Notes under the pieces: generated by a model
Database searches by the model: none
Seen by the model: the letters and a program-made list of their open reading frames with translations, nothing else
What the model was told of the DNA's origin: nothing
Part shown: positions 22,913-33,544 of the stretch, piece after piece
Layout: each line of letters starts with the position of its first letter
Position numbering within the stretch: position 1 is the first letter of the stretch
Program-made: the position numbers and the translations under genes
NCBI GenBank assembly: GCA_958295665.1
Contig: OY282560.1
Coordinates: 99,487,930 to 99,551,929, forward strand
DNA length: 64,000 nucleotides
Direction of reading: 5' to 3'
Source: Tipula vernalis
Lineage: Eukaryota > Arthropoda > Insecta > Diptera > Tipulidae

Positions 22913-23640
22913 GTAACGAAAGAAATTCCTCGCCTATAGGGAGAAATATCGAAATTTTGGCATAATCTCGAAAAATGACTAAATATTGCGATTATGATTT
23001 ATGTATATGTGTAATTCTGGCAGCCCTCAAATTCAGAGCTAATCGCATAACATTGTCATATACATAATTCGAATAAATTTGAAAATCATTAACAATCTCA
23101 ATTAATCCTAGAAATGTCGGAAAACTTAAAAAATCTAGAATTTAAAGCAGAACAATCACAGAAAAATTGGAATAATTTCTTTATTTTGTGAATCTCGATT
23201 GATCTCGAACAATTTCATAACACCGAAAAATCTGGATATTAATGAATAATTTCGGAAAGCCTGTCAACATTTAGAAAATCCACGAAAATTTCGAAATATT
23301 CCGAAAATTTATGTAAATATAACTTTATGTTACTTATACTATACTAAGCAAAATGCTACTAAGCAAGTTATGGCTAAGCTCGACAAAACGGCATGCAATA
23401 AGAATGGAACCCTCAAATAGTATCGGATAATTTGTTAAATATCGAAGAAACATATTCTTAGAATATACTCTAAGATTCTTGAGTAACATCGAACCACACT
23501 CGAATAATCTCAAAACATCTCGAATAACCTGACAGTTTCGAACTCCAATAATCTCGCGAAAATTTAAAAAATAGAAGGTATGAAATGTATGAAATCGGGA
23601 AGCGCCCGAAATTTCCAAAATCGGGAGAACCCCGCCAAAA
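22913..23640. repeat. Degenerate low-complexity tract rich in CGAAAAT/CTCGAATAAT
   Basis: Words such as CTCGAATAATCTC, TCGAAATATTCCGAAAA and AATTTCGAAA recur without fixed period. No gene. Confidence 0.45.
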
Positions 23641-25615
23641 ACAATCAAAAAAAGAATTCCAGCACTAATTGCAAAATTGCAACGCTAATTGACTATAGAG
23701 ACTGACTGGTTTGGCTCAAGTAACTGTTAATTCCCTTTCTAAAGATAAAAGCACTCCTAATGAAGGAAACATGTAATTGTTTTCAGTCGCGGTTAGATAT
23801 TTTTTCTAATAAGAAAGTTTCAACCATTTCTTCTTGATTTTTATGAACATGGTACATCGCAATCTACTTAGCAGTATTGCTTCCTTTTACAAATCAAATT
23901 CAATATTTTCTAATTAAAACTTGATTTATAAAAGGTTAAATTTGAAGTGCAAAAGGGTTAAACTTTGAGTACAAAACGTATTTTACAAATAAATTAACCC
24001 CAAACACTAAAATCGTTATCCTCTGATGGCGAAAGCTTTGAATTCAAACGAGTTAAGCAAATTGTCTTCTAAATCTACATATCTGTCAGAATCTAAAGGC
24101 ATTTTTATTTCTATGGAGTCATATGGTTCTAGTCGGAACTTTTTCACTTTAAGCAATCGAAAAGAAATTATTGTCTTTCTTTCTCTAAAAATTAGACGAT
24201 CACCTTATCTTAAAAATTTCGTTTTGTAAATTTGAAATGGTGGGCTTCTTTAGTCTGAGCTACAATCAATCTAATCTTGACTTTGCATTAATATTCAAAC
24301 GCTCGACAAATCTCGGGGGCTCCAATGGGCCCCGGCAGCTGCGGGTGCTGCGGGTACCTAGTTACGCCACTGCTAGAAATATATTTATGTAAAAAAGAGG
24401 TAAATCTATACGGAAAACTCGAGATTTCTAAAAAGTGCTCTCGAGCAAAAATATTTGGCCCTCAGAACAACGTTTTTTCTTCAATCGAACAAACTAAAAG
24501 CAAAAGAACCTAATTTTTCACCTTCAGAATTCTTTTTTCGGCTTAATCGAAAACGACATAAAATAATTCTTCCTCCCTTAAGTTTTCCGTCTTTTCTTGA
24601 ATTTCATATTCATCGAGTTTCAAATTCTAGATTACGATAATCATGCTATGAACGAAATGCAACAAGCCTAAAAGCATTTAAATCGCGTGTTGTTGTGACA
24701 TAGACTGAAAAAATAACTACATAATCTCGAATTCGCGACTAGCTAGTATGAGTCTGTTGGAGTTAGTCTTTAGTAAATATCGTGATGTGTGGCATTCCTA
24801 TACAAGAAATAAATAAAATGGAAAGCGAGTGGTGCACGTAATATGCGTTATCATAAACGATAATATGCGTCCAAATGTTCCAGATCTTGTCGGAGGGTGT
24901 TGGCCAAATAACGAACCCCGTCTTTAGAAAACTGGGATCGGCGCCGAAACTATTCCTTATTGTAAAACTCCACGTCTATTCTAACGTGAAATACCTTAGG
25001 ACGTTTAGATCGCATATCGACAGCATTATCTCGTAATCTACGGTACTCGTAATTCATCAGATTCTGATGACGAAGACCCATTAAATTTATTTTTCATTTT
25101 TTACTTAAATTTTCAAAAACTTATTTAAATTTAAATTTGCAATTCATTATCTACAAATATCTAGTTTTGTCCCAATTTTCGAAAATAGCCGTACCACTGT
25201 TTTAGCCATCGATATTGAGTTATAAATTCGAGGATACAATTTTAATCCAGGTTTGATTCAGTGGATTTATCCTCATTTAAAATTACGGGCCTAAGTGCCT
25301 CTTTTATAATATGACTCCGTTTTTCTTCAATTTGTAGCTAATTGATCAACACTCAAGCCTTTAGTTTGCAATGCAATATATGAGCCCAATTTATTTCCCT
25401 TAGTACATCATTCCAAAATAAATGTGAAATCACACAGCAAGCATAAGGTTCTGTGCGGCATTCTCTTGTGTCTAAATTTTCTTACTTATCACGTAATTTC
25501 TCACATGCTTAATTATTTATTTCATAGCCTACGAGCATTTATAAACTATCACAATTGATAAATTAAATTATTTACTATGGATAACTAGAAAGATATGGTG
25601 AGACTGAAAGTTTAA
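23641..25615. other. Noncoding stretch with small relics
   Basis: No gene recognised. A GC-rich island (about 24310-24372) holds GGGCCCCGGCAGCTGCGGG and GTTACGCCACTGC, unlike its surroundings, possibly a transposon end. Around 24740-24900 an LTR-like order (AATAAATAAAATGG, then TTGTCGGAGGGTGTTGG) is suggestive only. Confidence 0.3.
23925..23965 (-). repeat. Relic transposon end similar to the Tc1 TIR at 46788
   Basis: The minus strand reads CCCTTTTGCACTTCAAATTT followed by AACCTTTTATAAATC. The TIR at 46788 reads GGTTTTGCACTCCAAATTCA then ACCTTTT. About 80 percent of positions agree. Confidence 0.4.
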
Positions 25616-25619
25616 GAAC

Positions 25620-26480
25620 TCAATTTAGTGTTATATTAGCAAAATGGAATACGTAAGCCCAAGCTTGTTCGCGCATCTCTTCTGGTATGTTTTGGAGGTT
25701 CACTTGATTTAATGACCACTTTTTATGGTTCATTAGCCAGTTCGGATCATTCCACCATAAGCTGAAGTTTTGCAGCTTCAAACAGACTCATTCCCTTTTT
25801 GTAGGATGAGCGGTCAACTAATATAGTAAGATCGTAGAATCAATCCAGGCCGTGATCTCAATTTAGTTTTATGCCTAAATGTCTATAGATTTCGTTTTCT
25901 TTTTTCTTGTCTTGGGAAATTTTGTCGTACATTCTAAATTTCTTGACCACAAGGCTTAGAAAAATATTTAGAATTTGACTTTTATTGGGGCAAATCATCC
26001 AATGAGTCGAATAAATGAGTAGCCTTCGATAGAACATCTCGTTTGGTTATGATAGAGTGTTGATTTAGGTTTACTATGAACTTGAAATAGTCTTTTGCCG
26101 GGTTCCAGTACAGGCCTAATACATTGATTGAATCGGTTTCTTCGATTTCTAATACATTCGTCTCTTGGCTCGATTTTTTCCTAACTTTTGGCGGACAATT
26201 CAATAATTTTTGTTGGTTGGATAACCATTTTCTTAGACGGAAACTTGAGAATATGGTAATGATGATGACCTTCCTTTATTTAATGCCTTCTTCTATCGAG
26301 TCAGCTCCTGTCATTAAATCATCGACACATATTGTATTTGATTTGATGTACTGCACTCGGGAGCATTTTTTAAAATACATACGTAAAAATGCTCCCGAGT
26401 AGTTTTATTCAGAGCACGAGTAGCTAGTTTTGCAAATAATACGCCTCAAGCGGGGTTTCAGCTCTAATAATCATGTCGAT
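25620..26480 (-). pseudogene. pol: BEL/Pao pol fragment, highly degraded
   Basis: The clearest part (25982-26203) reads SINVLGLYWNPAKDYFKFIV and TKRDVLSKATHLFDSLD, matching the Pao RT thumb (L-G-x-x-W-N-P, then T-K-R-x-x-L-S-x-x-A-x-x-F-D). Further 3', at about 25700-25790, another frame gives LWWNDPNWLMNHKKW, the Pao RNase H-integrase linker. Stops abound and the catalytic RT motif is absent. A 16-bp perfect hairpin interrupts it at 26355-26400. Confidence 0.65.
26355..26400. repeat. Perfect 16-bp inverted repeat
   Basis: ACTCGGGAGCATTTTT (26355-26370) pairs exactly with 26385-26400 across a 14-bp spacer. It lies in Pao coding sequence. Confidence 0.9.
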
Positions 26481-26804
26481 GTTCTTTCCACGGGATAGCG
26501 GTTAACTTCGGAGAAATATAGCAAGACTGGCGCGTTCCCTATTTATTTGTTTGTTTCATTGTTTGGTCGTTTCTTATAGATTTATAAATAGAGTAATTTG
26601 TGGTAGGGAAGGACGAATCTTTCGTACCAAGGATTCTGCAAACAAAAATAATCCCGGTACTAAAGTGAAGATGCTGGAAGATTGAAGGTGGTCATTTTTA
26701 ATAATATATTTACAAAATGGTAGAATAAATTTATTTTTGGTATAACCTAATTTTATGCGTATTCACACTTTATTTTATTGCAGGATTACATTTTTAAAAC
26801 AGGG
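26481..26804. other. No gene seen
   Basis: AT-rich linker between the Pao relic and the minisatellite. No motif or repeat recognised. Confidence 0.3.
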
Positions 26805-27290
26805 CTGAAACCTCAAGAGGTGATCAAAACTTAAATCAATGAACCTCTTAAGTCAATGTTTAGCTCAACCTCAAACTCAATTTACAACTAAACCTCCAAC
26901 TCAATCGCAATCACCAAATTAACCGCCAACCCAACCCTCAACTGAATCACCAAATCAACCCCAAATCAACTTTAATATCAACCTTTAACCTAACCCTAAA
27001 TCAACCCTTAATGAATTCCCCAACCGAGCAACTCATTTAACCCCAATGCAAGCAAACTAAACCATAACTCAAGTTTAGCTCAACTTAGCTCGAACCAAAT
27101 CTCAACCGTCTGCTCAACTCGACACTTAATGGTCAACCCAATCCCAAAATCAATTTGTTTCGCAAGCTGCATGCGTGTACAAATTCAACTCAATTTAACA
27201 TCCCTTAAAACCCTAAACTCGACTCCAAATTAATCCCTAACCGAATTTCTCAATCAAATCCAACTCAATTTTAACTGAAACCCTATTCAC
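26805..27290. repeat. CAACTCAACC-type degenerate minisatellite, block 2
   Basis: Opens with GGCTGAAACCTC then GATCAAAAC, close to the opening of block 1, then irregular CAACTCAACC, AAATCAACCCC and CTCAACTTAGCTC units. Confidence 0.75.
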
Positions 27291-27780
27291 CATCATACCA
27301 TAATAGCAACGTACAATCATAACCTTAAACAATCAATCCATCATAACATTATTCTATTATACCATCATAGCATCGTAAGATCGTACCATCATATCATCAT
27401 ACCACCATATAGCCATCATACTGTCAGGCCATGATATCATCATACCATTCGACCGTCATATCATTATACCGTCATAACAACATACTGTTACACCATCATT
27501 CTAGATTAAACATCGTCATACCATCAAACGTACTAACATATATACAATCACACCATCATACAATAATACCAAACCATCTTACCATTATATCATCATAACA
27601 TCATAAGATACCATTATACCATCGTACCGTCATACCATCATACCATTATACCATCGTGCTATCATACCAACATACCATCATACCAACATACCACTATACC
27701 ATCATACCATCCTACCATCATTCAATCATATCATCATATCATCGTACCATTATACCATTGTACCATCATACTATATCATG
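27291..27780. repeat. ATACCATCAT minisatellite
   Basis: Dense imperfect units CATACCATCAT, TATACCATCGTACC and ATATCATC over about 490 bp, strongest at 27600-27770. It follows block 2 without a gap. Confidence 0.85.
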
Positions 27781-27781
27781 C

Positions 27782-27840
27782 AGGTTTTTCACTTCAAATC
27801 GAACCTTTTAAATTTCAAATTGAACCTTTTATGTTCCAAA
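27782..27840 (+). repeat. Relic transposon end similar to the Tc1 TIR at 46788
   Basis: AGGTTTTTCACTTCAAATCG then AACCTTTTAAATTTC, followed by a second AAATTGAACCTTTTA unit. The pattern matches the TIR and subterminal repeats of the element at 46788-48162. Confidence 0.4.
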
Positions 27841-27847
27841 TTGTACA

Positions 27848-28431
27848 TTTAGCAAATTATATGAATGACCAATTAGGATGGAGCTTGGCTATTAATAGGT
27901 TTCTAAAATGATTTTTAGAAACGATGAATGATTTCAACTATTTCAGTTTCGGTTACACACTTTTCTTGCCAATATTTCGCTTTAAACTTTGGGTTTTATT
28001 TCCCGAGTATTTGCTGTTAGAGCGATAAATTCAGAAAAATATAGTGTGTGTTGGCGGAGACGCGTCGCAGTATTGAAACTACTAACGGTAGTGTGGAGTT
28101 TCGGAATTAGAAACATTATTTTAAATCCTAATTTCCAATCTCGAATTTCATTATATGTAATCGGTTAAGGAATAGCAAAGTTCCATCCTACTAGGCCATA
28201 TTCCAAAATTTTATCTAAAAATCATTTTAAATCCCATTTCCAACGGACATGTCGAATTTCATCATAATCGGTTGAGAAATATGGAAGTTCCTTCATCCTT
28301 AGCCATATTCCAGAACTTTATCCAAAAATCATTTTAGAATCCGATTTCCTTCATGGATGTCAAATTTCACTGAAATCCGTTAAGAAATAGATAAATTCCA
28401 TCCCAATTGGCCATTCATATAATTTGCTAAA
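27848..28431. mobile_element. 584-bp foldback/MITE element with internal tandem repeats
   Basis: The terminal inverted repeats 27848-27881 and 28398-28431 match at 32 of 34 positions (TTTAGCAAATTATATGAATG at the outer end). Inside, 28118-28413 holds three tandem units of about 95-105 bp, each with ATCATTTTAAATCC, GAATTTCAT..ATCGGTT and GCCATATTCC..TTTATC. No protein. Its right end abuts the truncated 3' LTR of Gypsy-2. No target duplication is visible. Confidence 0.7.
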
Positions 28432-28483
28432 GTCAAAACTAAAAATAGTACGTTTAATACTTTAAAGCTGGCTTCACATGACA
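28432..28483 (-). repeat. Truncated 3' LTR of Gypsy-2
   Basis: Only the first 52 bp of the LTR remain, next to a normal polypurine tract. The other ~135 bp are replaced by the foldback element ending at 28431. Confidence 0.85.
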
Positions 28484-28497
28484 TTCCTCCCCACCAC
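28484..28497 (-). promoter_or_regulatory. Polypurine tract of Gypsy-2
   Basis: The minus strand reads GTGGTGGGGAGGAA directly before the LTR start TGTCATG. This primes plus-strand DNA synthesis in LTR elements. Confidence 0.75.
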
Positions 28498-28537
28498 AGT
28501 TGAGTACTGCGATCACAAATCTAAACGAACTGGTGTC

Positions 28538-29101
28538 CTATGTGGACGTTGGCTTCGTCGAATAACTGGAGTTGGATCTACTGTTGCCGTTGTTGGTTCG
28601 GACTCGGTTACCGAAACCTGTTGATTTTGCGGATCCTTGTAGTTGGTGTGGGCTGCTATCTAATGCCGCAGTCGGCGGGCTCTGTCGTTCTCGGATTGCA
28701 TCTGCATGCCTGCGTTTGGTGGTTTGATCGGGAAATGCAACGCTGTATGTCCATCTGTTATTTTGCTGTGTGATTGTCCCAGAGTTCCATTTCGTATCAT
28801 TGTCTGTTCGCACCCATACGTTTTCACCTGCATTGAAATGGCGTTCTTTGATGTTGTCTCTATCGTGGTACAACTGGCTTTTTAAATTATGTCTGTTTAT
28901 GTTATATTTAACGTAACATAAACAGACATAATTTAAAAAGCCAGATGGCTTTATGTTATCGCAGATTGTTGGAAGCCGTCGTCCCAAAAATATCTCAAAT
29001 GAAGCTTTGCCCGTTGTACTATGTGGTGTGTTGAGATAACTAAATAAAAATGCGTTGAGCTGAGCATCGAGATCATCGTTATCCTTCTCGCTTGACTTCA
29101 T
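28538..29101 (-). pseudogene. pol: Gypsy-2 integrase C-terminus
   Basis: Open for 187 codons: LNAFLFSYLNTPHSTTGKAS, FEIFLGRRLPTICDN, then the GPY/F-type domain ERHFNAGENVWVRTDNDTKW, and a Ser/Thr/Asn-rich tail. The catalytic Glu segment, expected just upstream, lies in broken sequence at 29100-29160. An inverted duplication at 28874-28944 inserts residues between KPS and LKSQLYHD without closing the frame. Confidence 0.75.
28874..28944. repeat. Perfect 31-bp inverted repeat in the integrase tail
   Basis: 28874-28904 pairs exactly with 28914-28944 across 9 bp; the arm starts CTGGCTTTTTAAATTATGTC. It looks like a templated snap-back duplication. Confidence 0.95.
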
Positions 29102-29161
29102 TCGTCATTTAAATGTTTGAATGAATCTTTCTGCTAATCCATTTGTCTTTGGGTGGTATGG

Positions 29162-29400
29162 CTAGGACGTAATATGTTTCATTCCCTCCTTCTCACAAAA
29201 TGTTTTGAATTCGTGAGACGTGAACGAGATTCCATTGTCACTAACGATTACTTGAGGCAGTCCATAACGAGCGAACAAACTGGTAAGCACTTTCTCAAGC
29301 ATGTTTGTCGTGATACTTGGTTGTTCCATGAGTATAATGGTATAATGGCACTTCTTGTTGACCGTTTCGGTTCTCTTGACAACTTTGGCGTCGTTCATCG
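29162..29400 (-). pseudogene. pol: Gypsy-2 integrase core, middle part
   Basis: Reads [20 protein letters not shown] and [20 protein letters not shown] with the second catalytic Asp. The first catalytic Asp and its surrounding strand are absent: the sequence passes from the finger region almost directly to MEQ, a deletion of roughly 50-60 codons by comparison with the family. The frame ends near 29162. Confidence 0.75.
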
Positions 29401-30045
29401 AGTTTTGACCACCATATGTAATACCGAGCCATTGCACGCATAGCTACAATACCCGGATGGCCGCTGTTTAGTCGTTGGAGTGCGGCTATACGTAATGATG
29501 CAGGTAGCACCATTCTTCCTTGCCACATGAGGATATGGTTTTCTACAGACAGTTCGTCTTTGCGCTGTAGAAACGATTGGAATTGTGATTGTTGGCACAT
29601 CTGTTGTGTCCACCCTTGCTTCACTGCACTAATAATGCGAGAAACCTCCTTGTCTTTATTGGACTCGACTGAGATGCTTTTCTCGCAGAACTGGAGGTCT
29701 TCCATCTTTGCTTTGCCAATGTAGTTAACGTCGTCTTCAATATTTTGCCTGTCGGAGTGTGGTTCTTCTGTTGTAGTCGGTATACGTGATAAAAAATCGG
29801 CAAAAATGTTTAATTTTCCCGGAATGTACTCGACGTTATAGCTATATGAATTTAATAGCAATGCCCATCGAATTAAACGATTATTAACGAGTTTAGGCAA
29901 ATTGCGATTCCTGCCAAATATCCGTGACCAATGCAAAATGTGTACCCGCTAGGAATCTGTCGAACTTTTGTACCCCAAAAATGATTGCAAGTGCTTCTTT
30001 GTCAATTGTGCCGTAATGTAACTGATGAGCACCTGATAATTTTCT
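29295..30045 (-). pseudogene. pol: Gypsy-2 RNase H end and integrase zinc-finger region
   Basis: Across a frameshift near 30045 the RNase H continues (DKEALAIIFGVQKFDRFLAG, LVTD), loses the H-K-P-L-L block, then in the frame at 29295-29936 reads NRNLPKLVNNRLIRWALLLN and YIPGKLNIFADFLSRI. The integrase finger is [20 protein letters not shown], but the Cys pair is lost because the frame changes after WWSKLDERR. Confidence 0.75.
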
Positions 30046-31443
30046 TTATGCAAGCGCAATTGGTAAGTCAATTCCGTCGCTGTTGCGATGACTAAGGAAA
30101 GCACCAATTCCTTTGTCTGATGCATCGCATGTAACATACAGATCCTTTTCATCATAATACGGGTGTAACACCTGTGCTCGTGAAAGCTGGAAATTAATTT
30201 CGTTGAAAATTGCTTGTTCATTGCTCGTCCATTTGAAACGTTGATTTTGCCCTGATAGTGTGTGTAAATCAGATGCTGTGCCGTGCAATTTCGGTATAAA
30301 TCGCTCGTAGAAATTTACAAGCCCCATAAATGAGCGTAACTCTCGGGCGTTCGTTGGTAGACTGGCGTTGATTATGGCGTCCAGTTTGTCTTGTGTTGGG
30401 AAGATTCCCTCTTTGTTGAAGCGACGTCCTAAGTACTCCACTTCGTTCTGTAAGAAAATGCACTTCTCTCGTTTGATCCGGAAACCCGCTTGTTGTAATC
30501 GTGTGAGTACTTCTTTTAAATTGTGCATGTGCTCGGCGTTGGTTTTTCCTGTCATAGCAATATCATCGAAGTATATCGCCACTGAGTCAATATTTGATAA
30601 TAATTTTTCCATGTATCGTTGGAAAATAGCTGGAGCGTTTGCTATTCCAAACGGTAATCGATTGTACCTGTAGTATCCCATGTGCGTTGAGATTGTGAGT
30701 AAATGTTGTGACTCTGGATGTACTTCGAACTGTAGATACGCATCCTTTAAATCGATTTTGGAGAATCGTTCTCCACCAGCAAGTATGCGCCGTAAATTAT
30801 CAAATAATGGTACTGGATGTTTCTCCAATAGCAAGCAGTCTCCGTTACGTTTTAGTACGTTTAGAGTTGGTGTAGCCCATTCTACCGGTATTTCATTTGG
30901 ATCGACTGGTGTCAAAACGCCTTCGCTGACTAATCTGTTGATTTCCTTTTCGACATTGTTCTGTATCCCGAATTTGACATATCGGGGGTCAAAGCGTTTC
31001 GGTTTTGCATCATGTTTCAAGTGTATTTTGACTTTGTAGTCTCTGATACGCCTCATTGTATCACTGAATAATTCGTCGTAATTTACAAACATATTTGCTA
31101 ACCCTGTGTGTGTTTGGGATGCCTGTATCATTGTATGTGATTCGGCGTTTGTAATCGAATAAACGTGTGCGGGAAATGGCATGTTGAAAGCCTCGCACCA
31201 TGGTAAACCAAACAAAAACGGGTTTGCCTGTTTCATGACAATTACTGGTAATTTGAGTGTTTCGTTGTTGTAGGTTAGGTGTATATCTGCCTGATTCAGG
31301 GTTTGTAATTGATGACTGCCGTAAGCCATCAGCTTAGGTGCCTGTATTAGCGTTGGTTGACCTATTTGTTTCCAGAGATGTTCATCGAAGATGGAATGTG
31401 ATGCACCAGAGTCGTAATCAAATGTAGCTTTGATTCCATTGAC
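30046..31443 (-). pseudogene. pol: Gypsy-2 protease and reverse transcriptase
   Basis: The frame opens right after the TAA at 31444. The protease active site is ATFDYDSGASHSIFDEH (D-S-G intact), followed by PVIVMKQANPFLFGLPW. RT: FSKIDLKDAYLQFEVHP, YNRLPFGIANAPAIFQRYM, the catalytic IYFDDIAMTG, then FIRKR-type thumb and LRSFMGLVNFYERFIP. RNase H starts at LYVTCDASDKGIGAFLSHR and the frame stops at 30046. All RT catalytic residues visible are present. An ATG at 31327-31329 lies inside the protease and is unlikely to be the true start. Confidence 0.85.
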
Positions 31444-31446
31444 TTA

Positions 31447-32581
31447 CTTGTTGCGCTTACTTGTTTTAGTAACATGATTTATAGTGTAAATGAAAACACT
31501 GCCATTATCACTGTTATTGCTGTTACTGTCAGCTGTGGACGTTGCCGCCATTTTGTTTCCCGACTTACGTGGATCACCTTTGGTGGGTGTTGCAGTTGTA
31601 GTATATCCACTGTTTTTTTTGTTGTTGATAAATTTGTGCTCTGCTCGTTTTAATGCAACATGACGAATAGTGACCACTTCGCCTGCACGAACGGCATATC
31701 ACATTTGTTACTGGACACGTACTGTCGTTTGTGTGTCTCTCTTTACCGCAACGTTTGCAATGATTTACGTATAAGTTTTGTGGAAGTTGTGTAGTGTTTG
31801 TGTTTCCATGTTTCGATGTTTTTTTTCCGTGTATTTTATTAACACTTTCTTGATTTCCGTTTGTTGCATTGGGTTTTAATACGTCGTTTTCTGCTCGTTC
31901 TCGTGACTGCACCACTTCGAAAACTTCTTTAAATGTCACTTTGCCCATCGTCCCCATTTCTTCATTTGCAGCGTTTTTCACGGTACGTGTTGCTTTCAGA
32001 TCCGGCCATCTCTGTCGAAGTTCGATTTCGGCATGTTGATGACGAATGCCAGTTGCGAAAAGATCGCGTAATTGACGATCGAGATTCTCAAAATTACAGT
32101 CACGGATAATTGGACGTAATTCGTTTGCATATTGTTCGAAGGATTGTGTTTTTTTGCGCGTACAATTCCAAAACTGTGACAATGCTTTAAATCGAGTCGT
32201 TTTGTGTGTATTTTGTTCGAACGGTGTGGTGGCATCCGTAAAAGACATTTTATTAAGTTCGTGATGAGTGTCCGGTGACAATGAACACAGGAATAAATCG
32301 CGTTTTGCGTTCACGTATAGTTCTGTGTTGGAACTATTAAGTCCTCTCATGCGACATTGCGCCTCGAAGGCATCCACAAAATTTTCTGCCGATGATGTTG
32401 AAGATGCGACATAATTTTTTTTAATTTCTCGAACTTCCTTTTCATATAAGTTTTGCGGAGTTTGTTGTTGGGTATCTGTATCTCGATTTTGTCCCCGTAT
32501 CACTTGTCCTACTGTTTCCATAAGCGCGGCGTTATTCCGGCTGATCAATTCCACAAATTGTTCAAATTGCTGTTTATCCAT
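31447..32581 (-). pseudogene. gag: Gypsy-2 gag
   Basis: Starts ATG at 32581 (MDKQQFEQFVELISRNNAAL), 33 bases after the primer site. The frame to 31574 is 335 codons: capsid region (TSSAENFVDAFEAQCRMRGL, LRDLFATGIRH), then two zinc knuckles, CKRCGKERHTNDSTC and CRSCRRSGHYSSCC, the first with an extra residue before the last Cys. The tail switches frame near 31640 and continues (VALKRAEHKFINNKKNSGYT) to a TAA at 31444-31446, which separates it from the protease in the same frame. Almost intact; it could still be translated to the shift. Confidence 0.8.
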
Positions 32582-32613
32582 TTTGTTTATGGACGAAATA
32601 ATTTGTGAATTTA

Positions 32614-32626
32614 ATCCTCGTCGCCA
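32614..32626 (-). other. Primer binding site, tRNA-Ser(GCU) type
   Basis: TGGCGACGAGGAT, three bases inside the LTR end. Identical to the site of Gypsy-1. Confidence 0.7.
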
Positions 32627-32629
32627 GTA

Positions 32630-32816
32630 TGTTATGTTTAGTGTTTCTAAACAAGATATTGTTCGTAGATTAAAATAATAAGTGTGGATTAATATTCTTT
32701 ATTAATATTTCGAATTACATGTGTCTGTTCGTGTACAGGAAAAACTCTAACCTAACATACTACTGTCAAAACTAAAAAGAGTACGTTTAATACTTTAAAG
32801 CTGGCTTCACATGACA
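32630..32816 (-). repeat. 5' LTR of Gypsy-2
   Basis: On the minus strand it starts TGTCATGTGAAGCC and ends CATAACA, 187 bp. The first 52 bp recur at 28432-28483 with one difference, which confirms the 5' boundary. Confidence 0.85.
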
Positions 32817-32919
32817 TTGTCTTAAACAATATTTGTGTAAAGTTTGGTTCAAATCAATCAAAGCGTGTGGATTTATTTAAATATCATACAATATCCTGTT
32901 ATTTAGACAAATACCCACT

Positions 32920-33145
32920 AAACACTAATCCAACGCCAACTCAACCCCAATTTAAGCCGCAAATGGCTTTCAATTTTATCCTCAAACCTCCATATATAAA
33001 AAATTAGTCCACTTTTTACTATATCTTAATGAAACCCCAACTCAACTCAAACTCAACTTCAACTCAACCCGAAAATTGACCCCTAACTTAGCCTTCAACT
33101 CAACCCCGAACTCAATGCCCAACTCAATATTTAAGCCAGCACATA
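32920..33145. repeat. CAACTCAACC-type minisatellite, block 3
   Basis: Units such as CCAACTCAACCCC, CAACTCAACTTC and TTCAACTCAACCC. The order and density match blocks 1 and 2. Confidence 0.7.
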
Positions 33146-33540
33146 TAAAAAATTGGTAAATATTTCTATAACCAGGTGTTTTCGGTCAATTCGTATGGCA
33201 GGTGACCCAGTCCCCTTGACCATAGAAACAGATTGGCGAAAAAAAAATTCTAAATCGTACAAACCGTTTTCGAGATACCAAGCGTACATACATCCAGACG
33301 TCCACACATCCAGACATCCAAACAGACGCATGGAGATTTTTTTGTTTTTTTAGATTCAAAACGTCGGGAAATGTGGTTTTGGATCAACCAAATGTTTGGT
33401 CATTTTTGACAGGATTTCAATACATTGGCCTTTTTAGACCGAATTAACTAACATTTGTTAGGTTTTGTGTTAACTCTAACATTATTTTATGCATTTAGAG
33501 TTTTGATATTTAATTAACAGTGTACATATGTATTTAATTA
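33146..33540. other. No gene; short CATCCAGACRTCC repeats
   Basis: A motif CATCCAGACGTCCACA repeats three to four times at 33290-33325, after AAACCGTTTTCGAGATACCA. This resembles a transposon tail but is not assigned. Frames on both strands mirror the low-complexity text. Confidence 0.35.
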
Positions 33541-33544
33541 GACA

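Larger units (their letters stand above)
28432..32816 (-). mobile_element. Gypsy-2, nearly complete Ty3/Gypsy retrotransposon with dead frames
   Basis: Minus-strand order: 5' LTR (32630-32816), primer site (32614-32626), gag, protease, RT, RNase H, integrase, polypurine tract (28484-28497), truncated 3' LTR (28432-28483). It is the most complete Gypsy in the window. RT keeps its catalytic motif in a long open frame. RNase H and integrase are broken and the first integrase catalytic block is deleted. There is no env-like frame. Confidence 0.9.

Noticed and set aside
30368..31039. Plus-strand frames opposite Gypsy-2 RT
   Set aside because: Shadows of the minus-strand pol frame.
33131..33353. 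Overlapping frames on both strands as a small gene
   Set aside because: They mirror each other over short repeats and T-runs; no domain, no start context.
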